Positions 47,276 to 58,329 of a stretch of 64,000 nt of DNA are shown here, piece by piece. Location of the stretch: contig NC_074720.1 in the NCBI RefSeq assembly GCF_947242115.1, positions 27,815,145-27,879,144 of the forward strand, written 5' to 3'. Made by a program: the position numbers and the translations under genes. Below the pieces are notes generated by a model. It saw only the letters and a list, made by a program, of their open reading frames with translations, did no database searches and had not been told where the DNA came from. The stretch comes from Biomphalaria glabrata. Lineage: Eukaryota > Mollusca > Gastropoda > Planorbidae. Numbering within the stretch: the first letter of the stretch is position 1; the number at the start of each line of letters is the position of its first letter.

Positions 47276-48130
47276 TCTATTTCCTTTGCAACTTTTCATG
47301 TGACTAAAGAGGCTAATTCTAGATACACAACTGCGATCACGGGTTGGGTATTTGTAATCACCAGGGTGTTCAGAATTCCTACGTCTAGTGAGTTCGCTAT
47401 ATGCGAACAAGTATCTTTCCTTTATTCTTGCCCTACATGTGGATCTATCAAGGGCTTCATGTCGTGCTTGCATACACCATAATATCTTAGGAATGGAAGA
47501 CCTGTAGCTATACTGCCTTGTATTAGATAATCATACATTATATCTTTTGGGCGTCAACCTTGAGCATTATGTGAACATGTCTAAGCCAGACAAGGCATCT
47601 ACCGTTGATAACAGTGCGGATGTACTGAAACCCTGTTCTTTGAAGGGCTTCCTCGAGGGTTATTTTGTATTAACACTTATTTTAAGAATCTGCCTTCAAC
47701 ATCGGAGCTGGAAGATATTAAGCTTCTTTTTTACCAAGAATAGGTTGACCATGTTTCACTACCACATAGCAGAGTGCTCATCAAACAGGTCCAGTAAACT
47801 AGGGCTTTGTTATTGATAGTCAGCAAAGTATTGTTCCAAGTATTGTGCCTTTGATAATGATGTTCAGTAGTCTTGTGATGGAACAAAGGTAACTCAAATG
47901 AACTCGAATGGTCAACTATTTCTAGAAGTTTTTCATAAATGGTCACGTGTAGCGTGGTGCTTGTGTTTCAAACTAGTATTTTGGTTTTGCTTCGATAAAT
48001 TTTTAAAGCCAAACTTCTGGCATGCAGCTATCTGGCAATTAGTAACTGAAGCTGGGTTACAGATTCATATTCAGCAACAATAGCTGCATCGTTAGCGTAA
48101 AGGAATTGCCTAATTAAATCATTTATAGGT
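47267..48130 (-). mobile_element. LINE reverse transcriptase C-terminal fragment
   Basis: The minus strand of 47950-47740 reads HNTWNNTLLTINNKALVYWT, then CLMSTLLCGSETWSTYSW, matching the 'YRA...STLLYGSETW..Y' block. The minus strand of 47473-47270 reads ARHEALDRSTCRARIKERY, then CVSRISLFSHMKSC, the finger-like tail. Stops and frame changes lie between. It is placed tail to tail with the plus-strand fragment at 47065-47275. Confidence 0.65.
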
Positions 48131-48159
48131 TTGGTTTCGTCACTCAATCTGGATCTTAT

Positions 48160-48290
48160 CCTGTATGATACATACGTTACTTCAAAAAAGAAGATGATTA
48201 CGTCCTACGCGTCATGCATCTAGTCATGCATATCAACCAATGAATAAATTTCTGCCAAGTCACTTGTTTGATTAGAAAACGTCTAGCATG
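48160..48290 (-). mobile_element. 3'-end fragment of the CR1-like LINE
   Basis: ACGTTACTTCAAAAAAGAAG, then ATGATTACGTCC.ACGCGTCA and ATGCAT.TAGTCATGCATAT match 51210-51290 at high identity. Only the 3' UTR and the last codons are present. Confidence 0.75.
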
Positions 48291-48654
48291 GCAGCATTAT
48301 TTTGTGTTTCTTATATATGATGTTTCAATGCGAGGAAATGATGAATATATAGATATTACTCTTTACTCTCATATATAAAGGGGCTAATTTTGACCAGGAA
48401 ACTAGCCATGAATCTCTTGTCATCTATTTACTCGACCTTCAAGATAAAAAACTTTTTTTGACAGTAATACCAACTGCATTGGCCACCAAGGGGTGCGTGG
48501 TCTCAACATATATTCTTCACCATTTCCTTTCATTTAGATTGCTGTATTGTATGGATGTATGCATGTAACGTGTGACACTCTTTCAAAACTATGAACAAAT
48601 ATTTGTGTTGAGGATTATAGAAATAGTTTTACAACAAGAACGTGTGTGACTTAC

Positions 48655-48765
48655 TGCAGTTCTGTTCATCACTATCATCACCACAGTCGTCGTCCCCGTT
48701 ACACCTGTCGTCATTGTTGATGCATTTCTTGGTCATGCACCGCCACACTCCTGGCTGACAATCAT
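48655..48765 (-). CDS. LDLa receptor gene: LDLa module 5
   Basis: A 111-nt phase 1-1 exon (acceptor TCTCCAG, donor GTAAGT). It reads DDCQPGVWRCMTKKCINNDD, then RCNGDDDCGDDSDEQNC: complete LDLa module. Confidence 0.88.
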
Positions 48766-49847
48766 CTGGAGAACAGAAGAACAAGACCTTTAGAACAATA
48801 TATATATATATATAATACTACCCAAAGCATTGTCTCATGCTGTCTTTAAGAAAACATGTTCGTTCTAAGTAACAGTTAAGCAGACACTTTCCAATAACTT
48901 AATTTAACTAAACGCAAGATTTTTTGGTGAATTAATTAATAATCTCTTTTCGTAAGTCATTTGACAAATCTGCCGACATGTTTGATGTTACCTAGTTAAG
49001 CTTTTTTATTTAATTAGAGGAATCGATGATAATTTCAACAGTTTTCAAGAACTTATTGGCCGTAACCGTCAATCTAAGTAAGAACCAGATGTTTAGACAT
49101 ATTTCAGTAATCAAAGTCATTCTAGAATATCATTCAAATTTATTTTTAGAATTCCTAACATAAAACCCTCAATGACTGGCAGAGCTACTGGAACTGTCAT
49201 CTTGCTTTTAAAAAATTCCGATTGTCCTCTTCTGAGTAGTTTTAAGATATCATAGCTGTATACACCAAGAGGCTCTGAGAGTGGAAATTTCCAGCATGTT
49301 ATGGATATCAGTTGAGAAATGTTTGAATAAAATTAGTAATTAATAATTAGTATCAATTAGAAGAGTATTCAGGGAAAATTGCAATTTGTTACATCCTTTA
49401 TTGTGCGTTAACTTTCTAGAGAAAAAGGTCTCAGAAGATTTTGAAAACTGAAAAATATTGCTGAAGTTTGTTATATATATTTGGACTGTATGTGAAACTG
49501 TTCTTTTATTCAAAACTGCTAACAGTGTACATAAATTAATATTAGTCTATAGGCCAACTAGAAATAATAAACTTCAGATAATTCTAAAATATAAATGCAA
49601 ACTAAAAAATATTAACAAAGTAATGTGTGTTTTTTTTCAATTCCCTTCCCCTACAACAAACTCATATTTACCAATGAACAATTTTAAAGGACTGTAAAGT
49701 TTAAAAAAAAAATTCTGAATTAGAATTGCAAAAAATTAGCGCATTATAGACCAAATAGAGTGACTCACCAAATAAGTAGGACGGCAGATAATGACAGGCA
49801 ATGGAAGAGAGAATAAAATAAAGTAACTGAAAGCTCTTCACAGTAGT

Positions 49848-50446
49848 ATCGTCAAGAGATGCAAGTCATATCGTCAAGACATGTAAGTCATATCTTCAAG
49901 AGATGTAAGTCATATCTTCAAGAGATGTAAGTCATATCGTCAAGACATGTAAGTCATATCGTCAAGACATGTAAGTCATATCTTCAAGAGATGTAAGTCA
50001 TATCGTCAAGACATGTAAGTCATATCTTCAAGAGGTTTAAGTCATATCGTCAAGAGATGTAAGTCATATCTTCAAGAGATGTAAGTCATATCTTCAAGAG
50101 ATGTAAGTCATATCTTAAAGAGATGTAGGTCATATCGTCAAGACATGTAAGTAATATCGTCAAGACATGTAAGTAATATCGTCAAGAGATGTAAGTCATA
50201 TCGTCAAGAGATGTAAGTCATATCGTCAAGAGATGTAAGTCATGTCGTCAAGAGATGTAAGTCATATCGTCAAGAGATGTAAGTCATATCGTCAAGAGAT
50301 GTAAGTCATAACTTCAAGGGATGTAAGTCATATCGTCAAGAGATGTAAGTCATATCGTCAAAAGATGTAAGTCATATCTTCAAGAGATGTAAGTCATATC
50401 GTCAAGAGATGTAAGTCATAACTTCAAGGGATGTAACTCATATCTT
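49848..50446. repeat. 22-bp minisatellite, about 27 copies, abutting an exon
   Basis: Units are GTCAAGAGATGTAAGTCATA + TC with CGTC/CTTC and AGAG/AGAC variants. The array ends about 3 bp from the module 4 exon, so the first intronic bases after that donor (minus-strand GTAAGATATGAGTTACAT) are themselves repeat sequence. Confidence 0.95.
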
Positions 50447-50448
50447 AC

Positions 50449-50565
50449 TGCAGTTTATTTCATCGCTTTCATCTTTATCACCACAATCGTTGTCTCCATT
50501 ACATCTGTATTGATGCTTGATACATTTCCCATTGTTACATAACCAGGCTGCAGGCTTGCAGGAAG
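50449..50565 (-). CDS. LDLa receptor gene: LDLa module 4 (117 nt)
   Basis: A phase 1-1 exon (acceptor TTTACAG, donor GTAAGA). It reads SCKPAAWLCNNGKCIKHQYR, then CNGDNDCGDKDESDEINC. It carries two extra residues in the calcium-box loop (GDKDESDE instead of GDESDE), which accounts for 117 nt instead of 111. All six Cys are present. Confidence 0.85.
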
Positions 50566-50999
50566 CTGTAAACAAAATAAAGGGTTGTTTTTTTTTTTTA
50601 TTTTTCTTATTTGCTAACTATACAAGTATTTTATTTATACCAATCAACATTGATGCAGACACTCATTTTATTTTACGCTAGAACTCTGTGTACTTTTTGT
50701 GTATTTCTGAGTAGTTTATTTCTAGCTTGTGTTTCTGTATTTGTTTCAAAGTATGATTCAAGGATCTCTTTAGTTTCTGGGTTTTTTTTCTCGAGTTTTT
50801 AATGTAAAAGAAATAAATAATAAAAAATACTTTATAAAAAACAAACAAATCTTATATTACGTGAATTATTGTATCAGTTGGTTTGGATCAGTCATGTTAG
50901 TATCCTCTGTACATAGACATAATAAATCTCTGAGATTAGAAATATTTGTATCAATTGTTTTTGTTTAGCTTTCCCAATTCGCTGTGATCCTGACACTTG

Positions 51000-51062
51000 T
51001 CTGGACCAGTTGGGAAAGGGTGGGGGGGTGGTGGGGGGGGGGAAAGAAAATGGGGGGGGGGG
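51000..51062. repeat. G-rich low-complexity tract
   Basis: Several runs of 6-10 G separated by GTGGT or AAAATG. It has potential for G-quadruplex formation on the plus strand; this is a property of the sequence, not evidence of function. Confidence 0.7.
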
Positions 51063-51258
51063 GATCTTGGTGAATGTCTACATGATCGTTTTTTAAATGT
51101 AAGAAAGAAATGTTCACTCAAGATTAGTCCTCAAGGGAACTAATTCAACTTATACCACCACATTTGTCAAGTAAGATTTCTTTCTTATCTTATCTTATCT
51201 TATATAATACAGACGTTACTTCAAAAAAGAAGATGATTACGTCCAACGCGTCATGCAT

Positions 51259-51486
51259 TTAGTCATGCATATTAACCAATGACTTAAATTCAGCCAAGTC
51301 ACTGGTTTTCCTGGCTAGCTCAGGCAACCCATTCCATGCTCTAATAGCACTAGGGAAGAAGGAGTGTTTGTACAAATTTGTCCTAGCATATGGGACGAGG
51401 AATGTGCCTTTATCTTTGTGTCTTTCAGAGTATTTTATTAAATTTTGTTTTTGTATTTGAAGATTATATGCAATTTGGTAAATCAT
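51259..51486 (-). pseudogene. CR1-like LINE: C-terminal block after the deletion
   Basis: Reads NLIKYSERHKDKGTFLVPYA, then RTNLYKHSFFPSAIRAWNGL: the conserved 'R...D...L..P..RTN..KHSFFPSAIR.WN.LP' end of these elements. It directly adjoins, in another frame, the truncated reverse transcriptase. Confidence 0.8.
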
Positions 51487-53074
51487 TTATGTAAATTAAA
51501 AATAGTAGTGGACCCAATACTGTTCCTTGTGGTACACCTGAGTTTACTGTTATCGGTGTTGATTTAGAGCCATTTATTATTACAGTTTGTTCTCTCCCTA
51601 TCAGAAAATCTTTAATCCACTGATGCAGTGAACCATTAATGCCGAAATATTTTAATTTTTTAAGCAAACTATGGTGGTGTACTTTGTCAAAAGCCTTAGA
51701 AAAATCTAGTAAGATAGCATCTATTTGTTCACTATTATCTAAACCTTTTGAAAAATCATCAATTAGTCCTATTAGTTGTGTTTCACATGATCTATATTTC
51801 CTAAAGCCATGTTGGTATGGTGTGAGGACATTATGTTTGTCTAAGTGGTTTATGATGTTGCTACATATTATGTGTTCTAGGATTTTACATGTGATGCTGG
51901 TAAGTGATACTGGTCTGTAGTTTCCTGGGTCAGATTTTTCTCCTTTTTTAAATAGGGGGGTGACATTAGCTTCTTTCCAGTCCTTTGGTACTCTGCCCTG
52001 GTTAAGTGAAGCCTGAAAGAGTATTTTGAACACTGGGGCTAGCTCATTGCTTAGTTCTTTGAGTAATCTAGCTGGAATACCATCAGGTCCAGAAGCTTTA
52101 TTTGGTTTGGTGTTGGCTAATAGTTTTTGAATTCCATTTTCTTGTACTACTATATCTTCTATGTTGTTTACTTGGTTCAAATTCAGTAATATGTCTTTGT
52201 CTCCTGGGGCTGAGAATGCTGATGCAAAGTATTTGTTTAGGATGTTTGCTTTAGTTTCATTATCATTATGTATTATGTTATGTTCATCTTTTAATGGCGC
52301 TATGCCTGTTGTTTCCATTTTCTTAGACTTAATGTATGACCATAGGTTTTTGTTGTTATCTTTAGATATTACATTGTTTATGTATTCACTCTGCAGCTGT
52401 CTGCTTACTTTTTGGGTTAAGTGTTTAATTTTTATATACTTTTTGTAAACTCTTTCTGCATTAGTTTCTTTAAATTTTTTATATAGGTTTACCTTCTGTT
52501 TACAAAGCTTCTTTAGTCTATTATTAAACCAGCATTTATCTATTTTGTTTGATGTGTATTTAGTTGGTATATGATTTTCTATAATGCTTTTAAGATGGTT
52601 TTTAATGAAATTCCAGAGGTCATCGACTGGTTGGTTAATGCCTTTTTCTAATAAGAATGTTTGTTGAAAGTTTAGTGCAGCTTGGTGTAGTTGTGTCAGG
52701 TTACATTTATTCCAGAGTAAGATTTTTCTTTTGGGTTTTGTATTGGCTACTACTTTTATCTGACTGTGTATTTTTATGATCTCATGGTCTGATAGACCAG
52801 GGATAATTTCATAATCAACTACTAATCCAGGTCTGTTGGTTAAGAAGAGATCTAATGTGTTGTTTAATCTAGTTGGCTTTTTAATGATTTGATCTAAACT
52901 TAGGTTGTGTAAAATTTCTATGAAAAGCTCATTTATGTTCTCAAAGTTTTGGTGTTTATCTATGGTTAGTGTTTTCCAATTTATATCAGGTAGGTTGAAA
53001 TCACCCATAATCCAAAAAACTGCATTTTTATTTGTCTCTTTAAGTGTAGTAATCTGATTACATAGTTCCTGCAT
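51464..53074 (-). pseudogene. CR1-like LINE: endonuclease-reverse transcriptase ORF (536 codons)
   Basis: An open frame of 536 codons, continuous upstream to a single in-frame TAA at 53366-53368 within the endonuclease N-terminus (RNKIAN-stop-EILLECEKPDII). Visible endonuclease blocks are MGDFNLPDINW and LDLFLTNRP, then PGLSDHEII. Reverse transcriptase blocks are KASGPDGIPARLLKEL, GNYRPVSLTSITCKILEHII, LDFSKAFDKVHHHSLLKKL (motif A) and SGVPQGTVLGPLLFLIYIND (motif B). The frame ends just after motif B. Motif C (YADD) and the thumb are missing, removed by an internal deletion. With that loss and the stop, it cannot encode an active enzyme, but its low decay suggests relatively recent insertion. 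Confidence 0.85.
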
Positions 53075-53629
53075 GTATTCTAAACTAGAATTTGGTGGTC
53101 TGTAAATGCTGCCTATTATTAGGGATGTTGAGGTGGTATTAATTTTACAAAATGTTGATTCTACATTTTTTGAGTTAGGTAAGGTAATTTCTTCTGCTAT
53201 AAGAGTGTTTTTTATTGCTAAAAGAACTCCTCCATGATTATCAGCCCTATCTTTTCTAAAAATTTCATAATTACTATTGAAAATTTCTGCATTATAAATT
53301 TCAGGATGTAGCCAAGTTTCTGTTCCTGCAATTATGTCTGGTTTCTCACATTCTAATAAAATTTCTTAGTTTGCTATTTTGTTCCTAATGCTTTGAAAAT
53401 TTATAACTAAGGTTTTAAGGTATTTTGGTATTACTTCTTTAGTAGGTTTGTTTAGTGAGGCTGTTGTATTAATTTTAGTAGATTTAGGTTTAACAGGAGT
53501 GGATCTGGCTAGTGGTTGGTGAGTTTGGTTCAGGATGGTGTTTAGGATGTTGTATGGGTTCTCTTGTTCAAAATACCAAACATTCTTGTTTTGTCAGGCA
53601 AATGAAATAATTATGCAAAATTTCGACTT

Positions 53630-53700
53630 AATACAATCTTGGGTGTGGGAGAAATAACGTGTACAAACCTTTCGACAGACAGATACAGTGATTTTATAAA
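53630..53700. repeat. Interspersed repeat fragment shared with 63378-63450
   Basis: TGGGTGTGG.AGAAATAA.GTG, then TACA.AC.TTT..ACA and GACAGA.A.AGTGA are common to both places. Too short to classify. Confidence 0.5.
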
Positions 53701-53789
53701 ATCTTTGCAATAAAAAGATGCTTCAATGAACTAAGCGATTTGATAGATGCCATCAGGAAACAAAACTAAAGTCAATGAACAAATGACCA

Positions 53790-54845
53790 CCAACCAAATT
53801 TATTGAACTATTGACCTGACGCAGAGACCAAACAAATCTAATGACCTGATGTAGAGACCAAACAAATTTATTGAACTAATGACCTGACATAGAGACCAAC
53901 CAAATTTATTGAACTAATGACATGACGTAGAGACCAACCAAATGTATTGAACTAATGACCTGATGTAGAGACCAACCAAATTGATGGAACTAATGACCTG
54001 ATGTAGAGACCAACCAAATTTATTGAACTAATGACCTGATGTAGAGACCAACCAAATTTATTGAACTAATGACCTGATGTAGAGACCAACCAAATTTATT
54101 GAACTAATGACCTGATGTAGAGACCAACCAAATTTATTGAACTAATGACCTGGCGTAGAGACCAACCAAATTTATTGAACTAATGACCTGATGTAGAGAC
54201 CAACCAAATTTATTGAACTAATGACCTGATGTAGAGACCAACTAAATTTTTTGAACTAATGACCTGACGTAGAGACCAGCCAAATTTATTGAACTAATGA
54301 CCTGACGCAGAGACCAACCAAATTTATTGAACTAATGACCTGATGTATAGACCAACCAAATTGATGGAACTAATGACCTGACGCAGAGACCAACCAAATT
54401 TATTGAACCAATGACCGGATGTGTAGACCAACCGAATTTATTGAACTAATGACCTGACATAGAGACCAACAAAATTTATTGAACTAATGACCTGACGCAG
54501 AGACCAACCAAATTTATTGAACTAATGACCTGATGTAGAGACCAATCAAATTGATGGAACTAATGACCTGACGTAGAGACCAACCAAATTTATTGAACTA
54601 ATGACCTGATGTGGAGACCAACCAAATTTATTGAACTAATGACCTGACGTAAAGACCAACCAAATTTATTGAACTAATGACCTGACGTAGAGACCAACCA
54701 AATTTATTGAACTAATGACCTGACATAGAGACCAACCAAATTTATTGAACTAATGACCTGACGTAGAGACCAACCAAATTTATTGAACTAATGACCTGAC
54801 GTAGAGACCAACCAAATTTATTGAACTAATGACCAACCAAATGTT
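53790..54845. repeat. 38-bp minisatellite, about 28 copies, abutting an exon
   Basis: Units contain ACCAAATTTATTGAACTAAT, then GACCTGATGTAGAG with GACGTAG, GACATAG and GACGCAG variants. The array ends about 15 bp from the module 3 exon (54860). Confidence 0.95.
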
Positions 54846-54859
54846 TTGTTAACACTTAC

Positions 54860-54970
54860 AGCAATATTCTTCATCGCTTCCATCCAAGCAGTCGATGTAA
54901 CCGTTACATCTCCAGTTGGTGCCAATACATTGACCACTCCTACAAGTCCAGGCCAGTTCAGAACACTTAG
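54860..54970 (-). CDS. LDLa receptor gene: LDLa module 3
   Basis: A 111-nt phase 1-1 exon (acceptor CTTACAG, donor GTAAGT). It reads AKCSELAWTCRSGQCIGTNW, then RCNGYIDCLDGSDEEYC: complete LDLa module. Confidence 0.88.
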
Positions 54971-55225
54971 CTGTAAGAGAAGAAGTCACACGATATAAAT
55001 TATATTTACGCCAAATCAGACAATTAGTACTTCTAAACAACTATATTTTTAAAAAATCTTAGCAGTAATTTAAAGTAGCAATGTATAATTTTAAAGCAGA
55101 ATAAATAAATAAGACGTCTATGATGTATACAAATGTATTTGATATTATATTAAAATTAGTTTTCGATTGACACTCGGACCTATTACTTAAATCAAATTTA
55201 ATGTTAGCTTAGACGTCATACTTAC

Positions 55226-55336
55226 TGCAATTAACCTCGTCACTTTGGTCGCCACAATTACTTCCGCCATCACACCTGTACTTGTTCAATATACACCTGC
55301 CATTAGCACACCTAAACGTACTGGAAGAGCAACTAA
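55226..55336 (-). CDS. LDLa receptor gene: LDLa module 2
   Basis: A 111-nt phase 1-1 exon (acceptor TTCCTAG, donor GTAAGT). It reads [20 protein letters not shown], then [17 protein letters not shown]. In the calcium box the position usually Asp (D/KDC) is Asn (SNC), so metal binding may be weaker; the other ligands GDQSDE are present. Confidence 0.86.
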
Positions 55337-55337
55337 C

Positions 55338-55480
55338 TAGGAAGTGAAAGAATATATAAATAGAGACCAGAGCAGTCGACAACTGGAAAGTAAAAGAATA
55401 TAGAAATAGAGACCAGAGCAGTCGACAACTGGAAAGTAAAAGAATATAGAAATAGAGACCAGAGCAGTCGACAACTGGAA
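55338..55480. repeat. 46-bp tandem repeat, three copies, starting at a splice acceptor
   Basis: Units contain GGAAAGTAAAAGAATATAGA, then AATAGAGACCAGAGCAGTCG. On the minus strand each unit carries TTTTACTTTCCAG, a polypyrimidine tract plus AG. The array begins at the real module 2 acceptor. Confidence 0.9.
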
Positions 55481-55869
55481 AGAAGAGTTGTAGGTTCTGT
55501 GTTGATTAGAGAGTATCAAGGATTTAATTCTTTTAGTCACGTGAGAGTTTGTAAACTAGTGAAAAGTGAAAGGACACAAGATATATATATCCAGAGAGAG
55601 ATAGAGTACACCAGTCATATTCACATTATAAATATATAGGATAACAAATGTACTGAAATACAATTCCAACAATACCGAACAAAAATACAATACAGATATA
55701 AAATATTATTTTTCGTTATTGTATATTTACAAACAGATTGATTGTTAACCCAAGCCCTGACGATGTTTTGATACCAAGTAATAGTTAGCTTGGCTTGAGA
55801 ATTCTTTTTTTTTTAAGAGAAAATATTTTTAGATATATTCAGTATGCTTAACGTTTTACTTAGGTTTGA

Positions 55870-56060
55870 ATGCACTGTAGTCTAGTCAAGTCTAATCTTG
55901 TCTAGTCTAGTCTAATCCGAAGATTATGAGGAATGCAGTATTTTCTAGTTTAAAAAAAAGATAGAGTGTCTATATCTGTCTAGTCTAGTCTAGTATAATC
56001 ATATATAGTGTAGTGTAGTCTAACTTGTCCAGCCTAGTCTCGTCCACTCCAGCTTAGTGA
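55870..56060. repeat. Degenerate TCTAG-rich repeat
   Basis: Many irregular TCTAGTC / TCTAATC pentamer-heptamer repeats just before the module 1 exon. Confidence 0.7.
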
Positions 56061-56088
56061 AGTCCAGTCTATCTATTATTTCACTCAC

Positions 56089-56199
56089 CACAACCGGCTT
56101 CATCACTGTGATCCTTGCAATCTTTAAAACCGTCACACCGGTCACTCAGAGGTATGCAGTCACCATCCTTGCATCGCCAGGTATAGGTAGAACAGGTAG
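56089..56199 (-). CDS. LDLa receptor gene: LDLa module 1 (most upstream found)
   Basis: A 111-nt phase 1-1 exon (acceptor CTCATAG, donor GTGAGT). It reads ATCSTYTWRCKDGDCIPLSD, then RCDGFKDCKDHSDEAGC: complete LDLa module. Because the exon opens in phase 1, at least one further upstream coding exon (signal peptide) must exist; none was recognised between 56.2 and 64 kb. Confidence 0.88.
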
Positions 56200-56587
56200 C
56201 TATGAGGGAATAGTTTAGTAACATTGTGCATTGAATGTTAGGAATACGTGAATAAAACAGAAGCTTAATAAACAAATATGGTTAAGTAGAACTAGAAATT
56301 AAGGTTATCGGTTAGCCATACGCTCCATGGAGCCAATGCTTCTCGTTGTGCCATGTTTCTCCCTCAAAAGTTACGGTTCGTGTGCTTTTCATCCCCAGGT
56401 CCAAAGGTTTAGGGCTCGCTCCCCATTGATCTTGTACAAACAACATGCTTCACTACATTCAAGAAGAACATTACGATCTATCTGTTCAAAACTTTATTCG
56501 ATTACTTTGTCCTTTTAACTCTTTGTGTTTATGTCTGTCATGGAGCCTACGTTATTTTATTTATACATTAAATTTTTACCCATAGGA

Positions 56588-56780
56588 AATAGAAGCTGGA
56601 TAGAGGGCAAAGCCTGCGAACACCAAGATCCAAGGCAAAGCAGGCATTTGATTGGAATCAGCAAGGAAAGAGAAAGGTGGGCAGGCCAAGCAAGAGGTCG
56701 GTCATCAGCACGGCTGGGGATACTGGAATGACATGAAGAAATCTGCAAAGAGTTGGGTTGAGAGGTTGTAGCCCTGCGAT
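56588..56780 (+). mobile_element. LINE C-terminal fragment
   Basis: Codes in shifted frames for QGKAGI, KEKGGQAKQEVG and YWNDMKKSAKSWVERL. This matches the 'GKRKRGRP...W..D.......WK.LE.LA.DR..WR..V.GL' end of RTE-like LINEs. Confidence 0.5.
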
Positions 56781-57240
56781 GTCTGGTGATTTCACAGGAA
56801 TAAGGAAGGCCAGCCATTTATCAAAAGTGTGCAGGAGATTTTAATGGTGTGTGATGTTGTCTACAATCAATGTACACAAAGATCAACGCATCTCGAATTT
56901 TACGTTGAAGAGTTTTAATTATATCTCGGAAAGTTTTTTGTACATGTGATTGCATGAAAATAAACAAGTCAACGGACAGTATAGCCACAACCTGCGAATA
57001 AGATTTACAGTTATTTAAATATTACTTTTGTTAGTTGTTTGTAAACTTTATTATGCATGAATAATTGTACTTTCTTTTTTTGATGCTATTTATTTCAGCA
57101 GCAAGGAGCCAAATGTAGAATTACTAAGAGATCTTTTTTCATCGTTATCGGTGATTGACCTGACTCACATTTTATTGAAAGGATTGAACAGCAGTGTTGT
57201 TGACGTAACTAGAACGTAAAGAATAACATCTTGTTAATCC

Positions 57241-57310
57241 AGCAGTTCTCAAACTGTGGGCCGAGACCACCACCCCTCCCATCGGTGAAATGGCGTACTG
57301 AAAACAACGT
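57241..57310. repeat. hAT-type terminal fragment
   Basis: CAGCAGTTCTCAAACTGTGG, then GCCGAGACCACC is close to the typical hAT/Charlie end 'CAG.GGTTCTCAAACTGTGG'. No partner end or transposase is seen. Confidence 0.5.
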
Positions 57311-57319
57311 TTAAAATAT

Positions 57320-57380
57320 TAGCGCATAGTAATCATCTTCTCTTTTAAAGTAACGTCTGTATTTTATAAGATAAGACAGT
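57320..57380 (-). mobile_element. CR1-like LINE 3'-end scrap
   Basis: TAATCATCTTCTCTTTTAAA, then GTAACGTCTGTATTTTATAA and GATAAGA align with 51190-51250 (3' UTR and AAGAT tail). Confidence 0.55.
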
Positions 57381-57950
57381 TAGTATACAAGTCAGTGTAA
57401 AACGCGCAGTGAAATAGCAATTCGCGACGCTCTAACTTATTCAAGGCAATCCTATCAGACTTTTATAAAGAGTTTGGTGAGTCTGAAATATAAACAAAAA
57501 CTTTTTTGTATAGAAGTTATTTAAAAAAACTATTTAAGAGAGGAAAATGAAATATTTAATTACAAAATAAACATTAGTCTGCTTTAAAGAACCTTTTAGT
57601 GAAACTATTCTGTTCAGCAGACAATTAGGTTCGTTAATCTCGCTCGCCCTATGCTTAGCCATAGGTCATAATCTTATTTTTAGTTGGTCAGTTGGTCCAA
57701 TTTCAAAACTAGAAAAAGCTATTTGAAAATCTCACTTCAGGATATTTTACAACTTATACAATTTCGAAAGCGAACCGTTTTTGTTTTTTTTTATTTTATT
57801 GTTCCTAAAAATAACTTATTTGCACTATTTTTTAAGAGTATTTATCAAATGTAAAAATAAAGGGAGAGAGAAACAATAATAAGATTGGGGGGGGGGTATT
57901 ATTTTGTATATTTTTCATAAGATTATGCAAAAGGTTTTGTTATTTCCTTA

Positions 57951-57951
<1 letters not shown>

Positions 57952-57983
<32 letters not shown>
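57952..57983. repeat. (TA)n microsatellite
   Basis: About 16 TA dinucleotides. Confidence 0.9.
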
Positions 57984-57987
<4 letters not shown>

Positions 57988-58329
57988 TGTGTTTTCTGTT
58001 ATGCGAGCTACTGACATGTGACGAAATATCTTTAAATTTAAATTATATTTTATAGGAAGAATGGATTCTGTATGTACGCAATACACATAATTTATACATT
58101 TAAAAAAATAAGCAAGATTAATAGGCAGTGTTCCATTTCTGTATTAGTATTGCAACAATGTTCTAGCCATTTGGTCATCTAACTAAAAGAAAAAGAAAGG
58201 ACTTCTTCCACATGGAATAAATGAGAGAATTCCTTGGGTTAACCTTCAATTTTACATCCGTTAGGCCCGACTCTCTGTTAGTCTTAGCTCTTTAAGCTTA
58301 GCTCATTGAATGCCTATGAATATGAAGAA

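Larger units (their letters stand above)
51170..53600 (-). mobile_element. CR1-like LINE, near-complete second ORF with internal deletion
   Basis: The minus strand runs from about 53600 (ORF text QNKNVWYFEQENPYNIL) through an APE-type endonuclease and a reverse transcriptase to a C-terminal block, then a 3' UTR and a short tandem tail (AAGAT)n at 51180-51205. The simple-repeat tail and missing poly-A fit the CR1/L2 group. It lies in the intron between modules 3 and 4 of the LDLa gene, same orientation. Fragments of its 3' end recur at 48160-48290 and 57320-57380. Confidence 0.85.

Noticed and set aside
49848-50446. Regular 22-bp array resembling a CRISPR
   Set aside because: Units are directly contiguous with no unique spacers, and the setting is a eukaryotic intron.
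51639-52448. Plus-strand ORFs of 93-95 codons at 51639 and 52161
   Set aside because: They are antisense to the CR1-like LINE reading frame and have no independent similarity.
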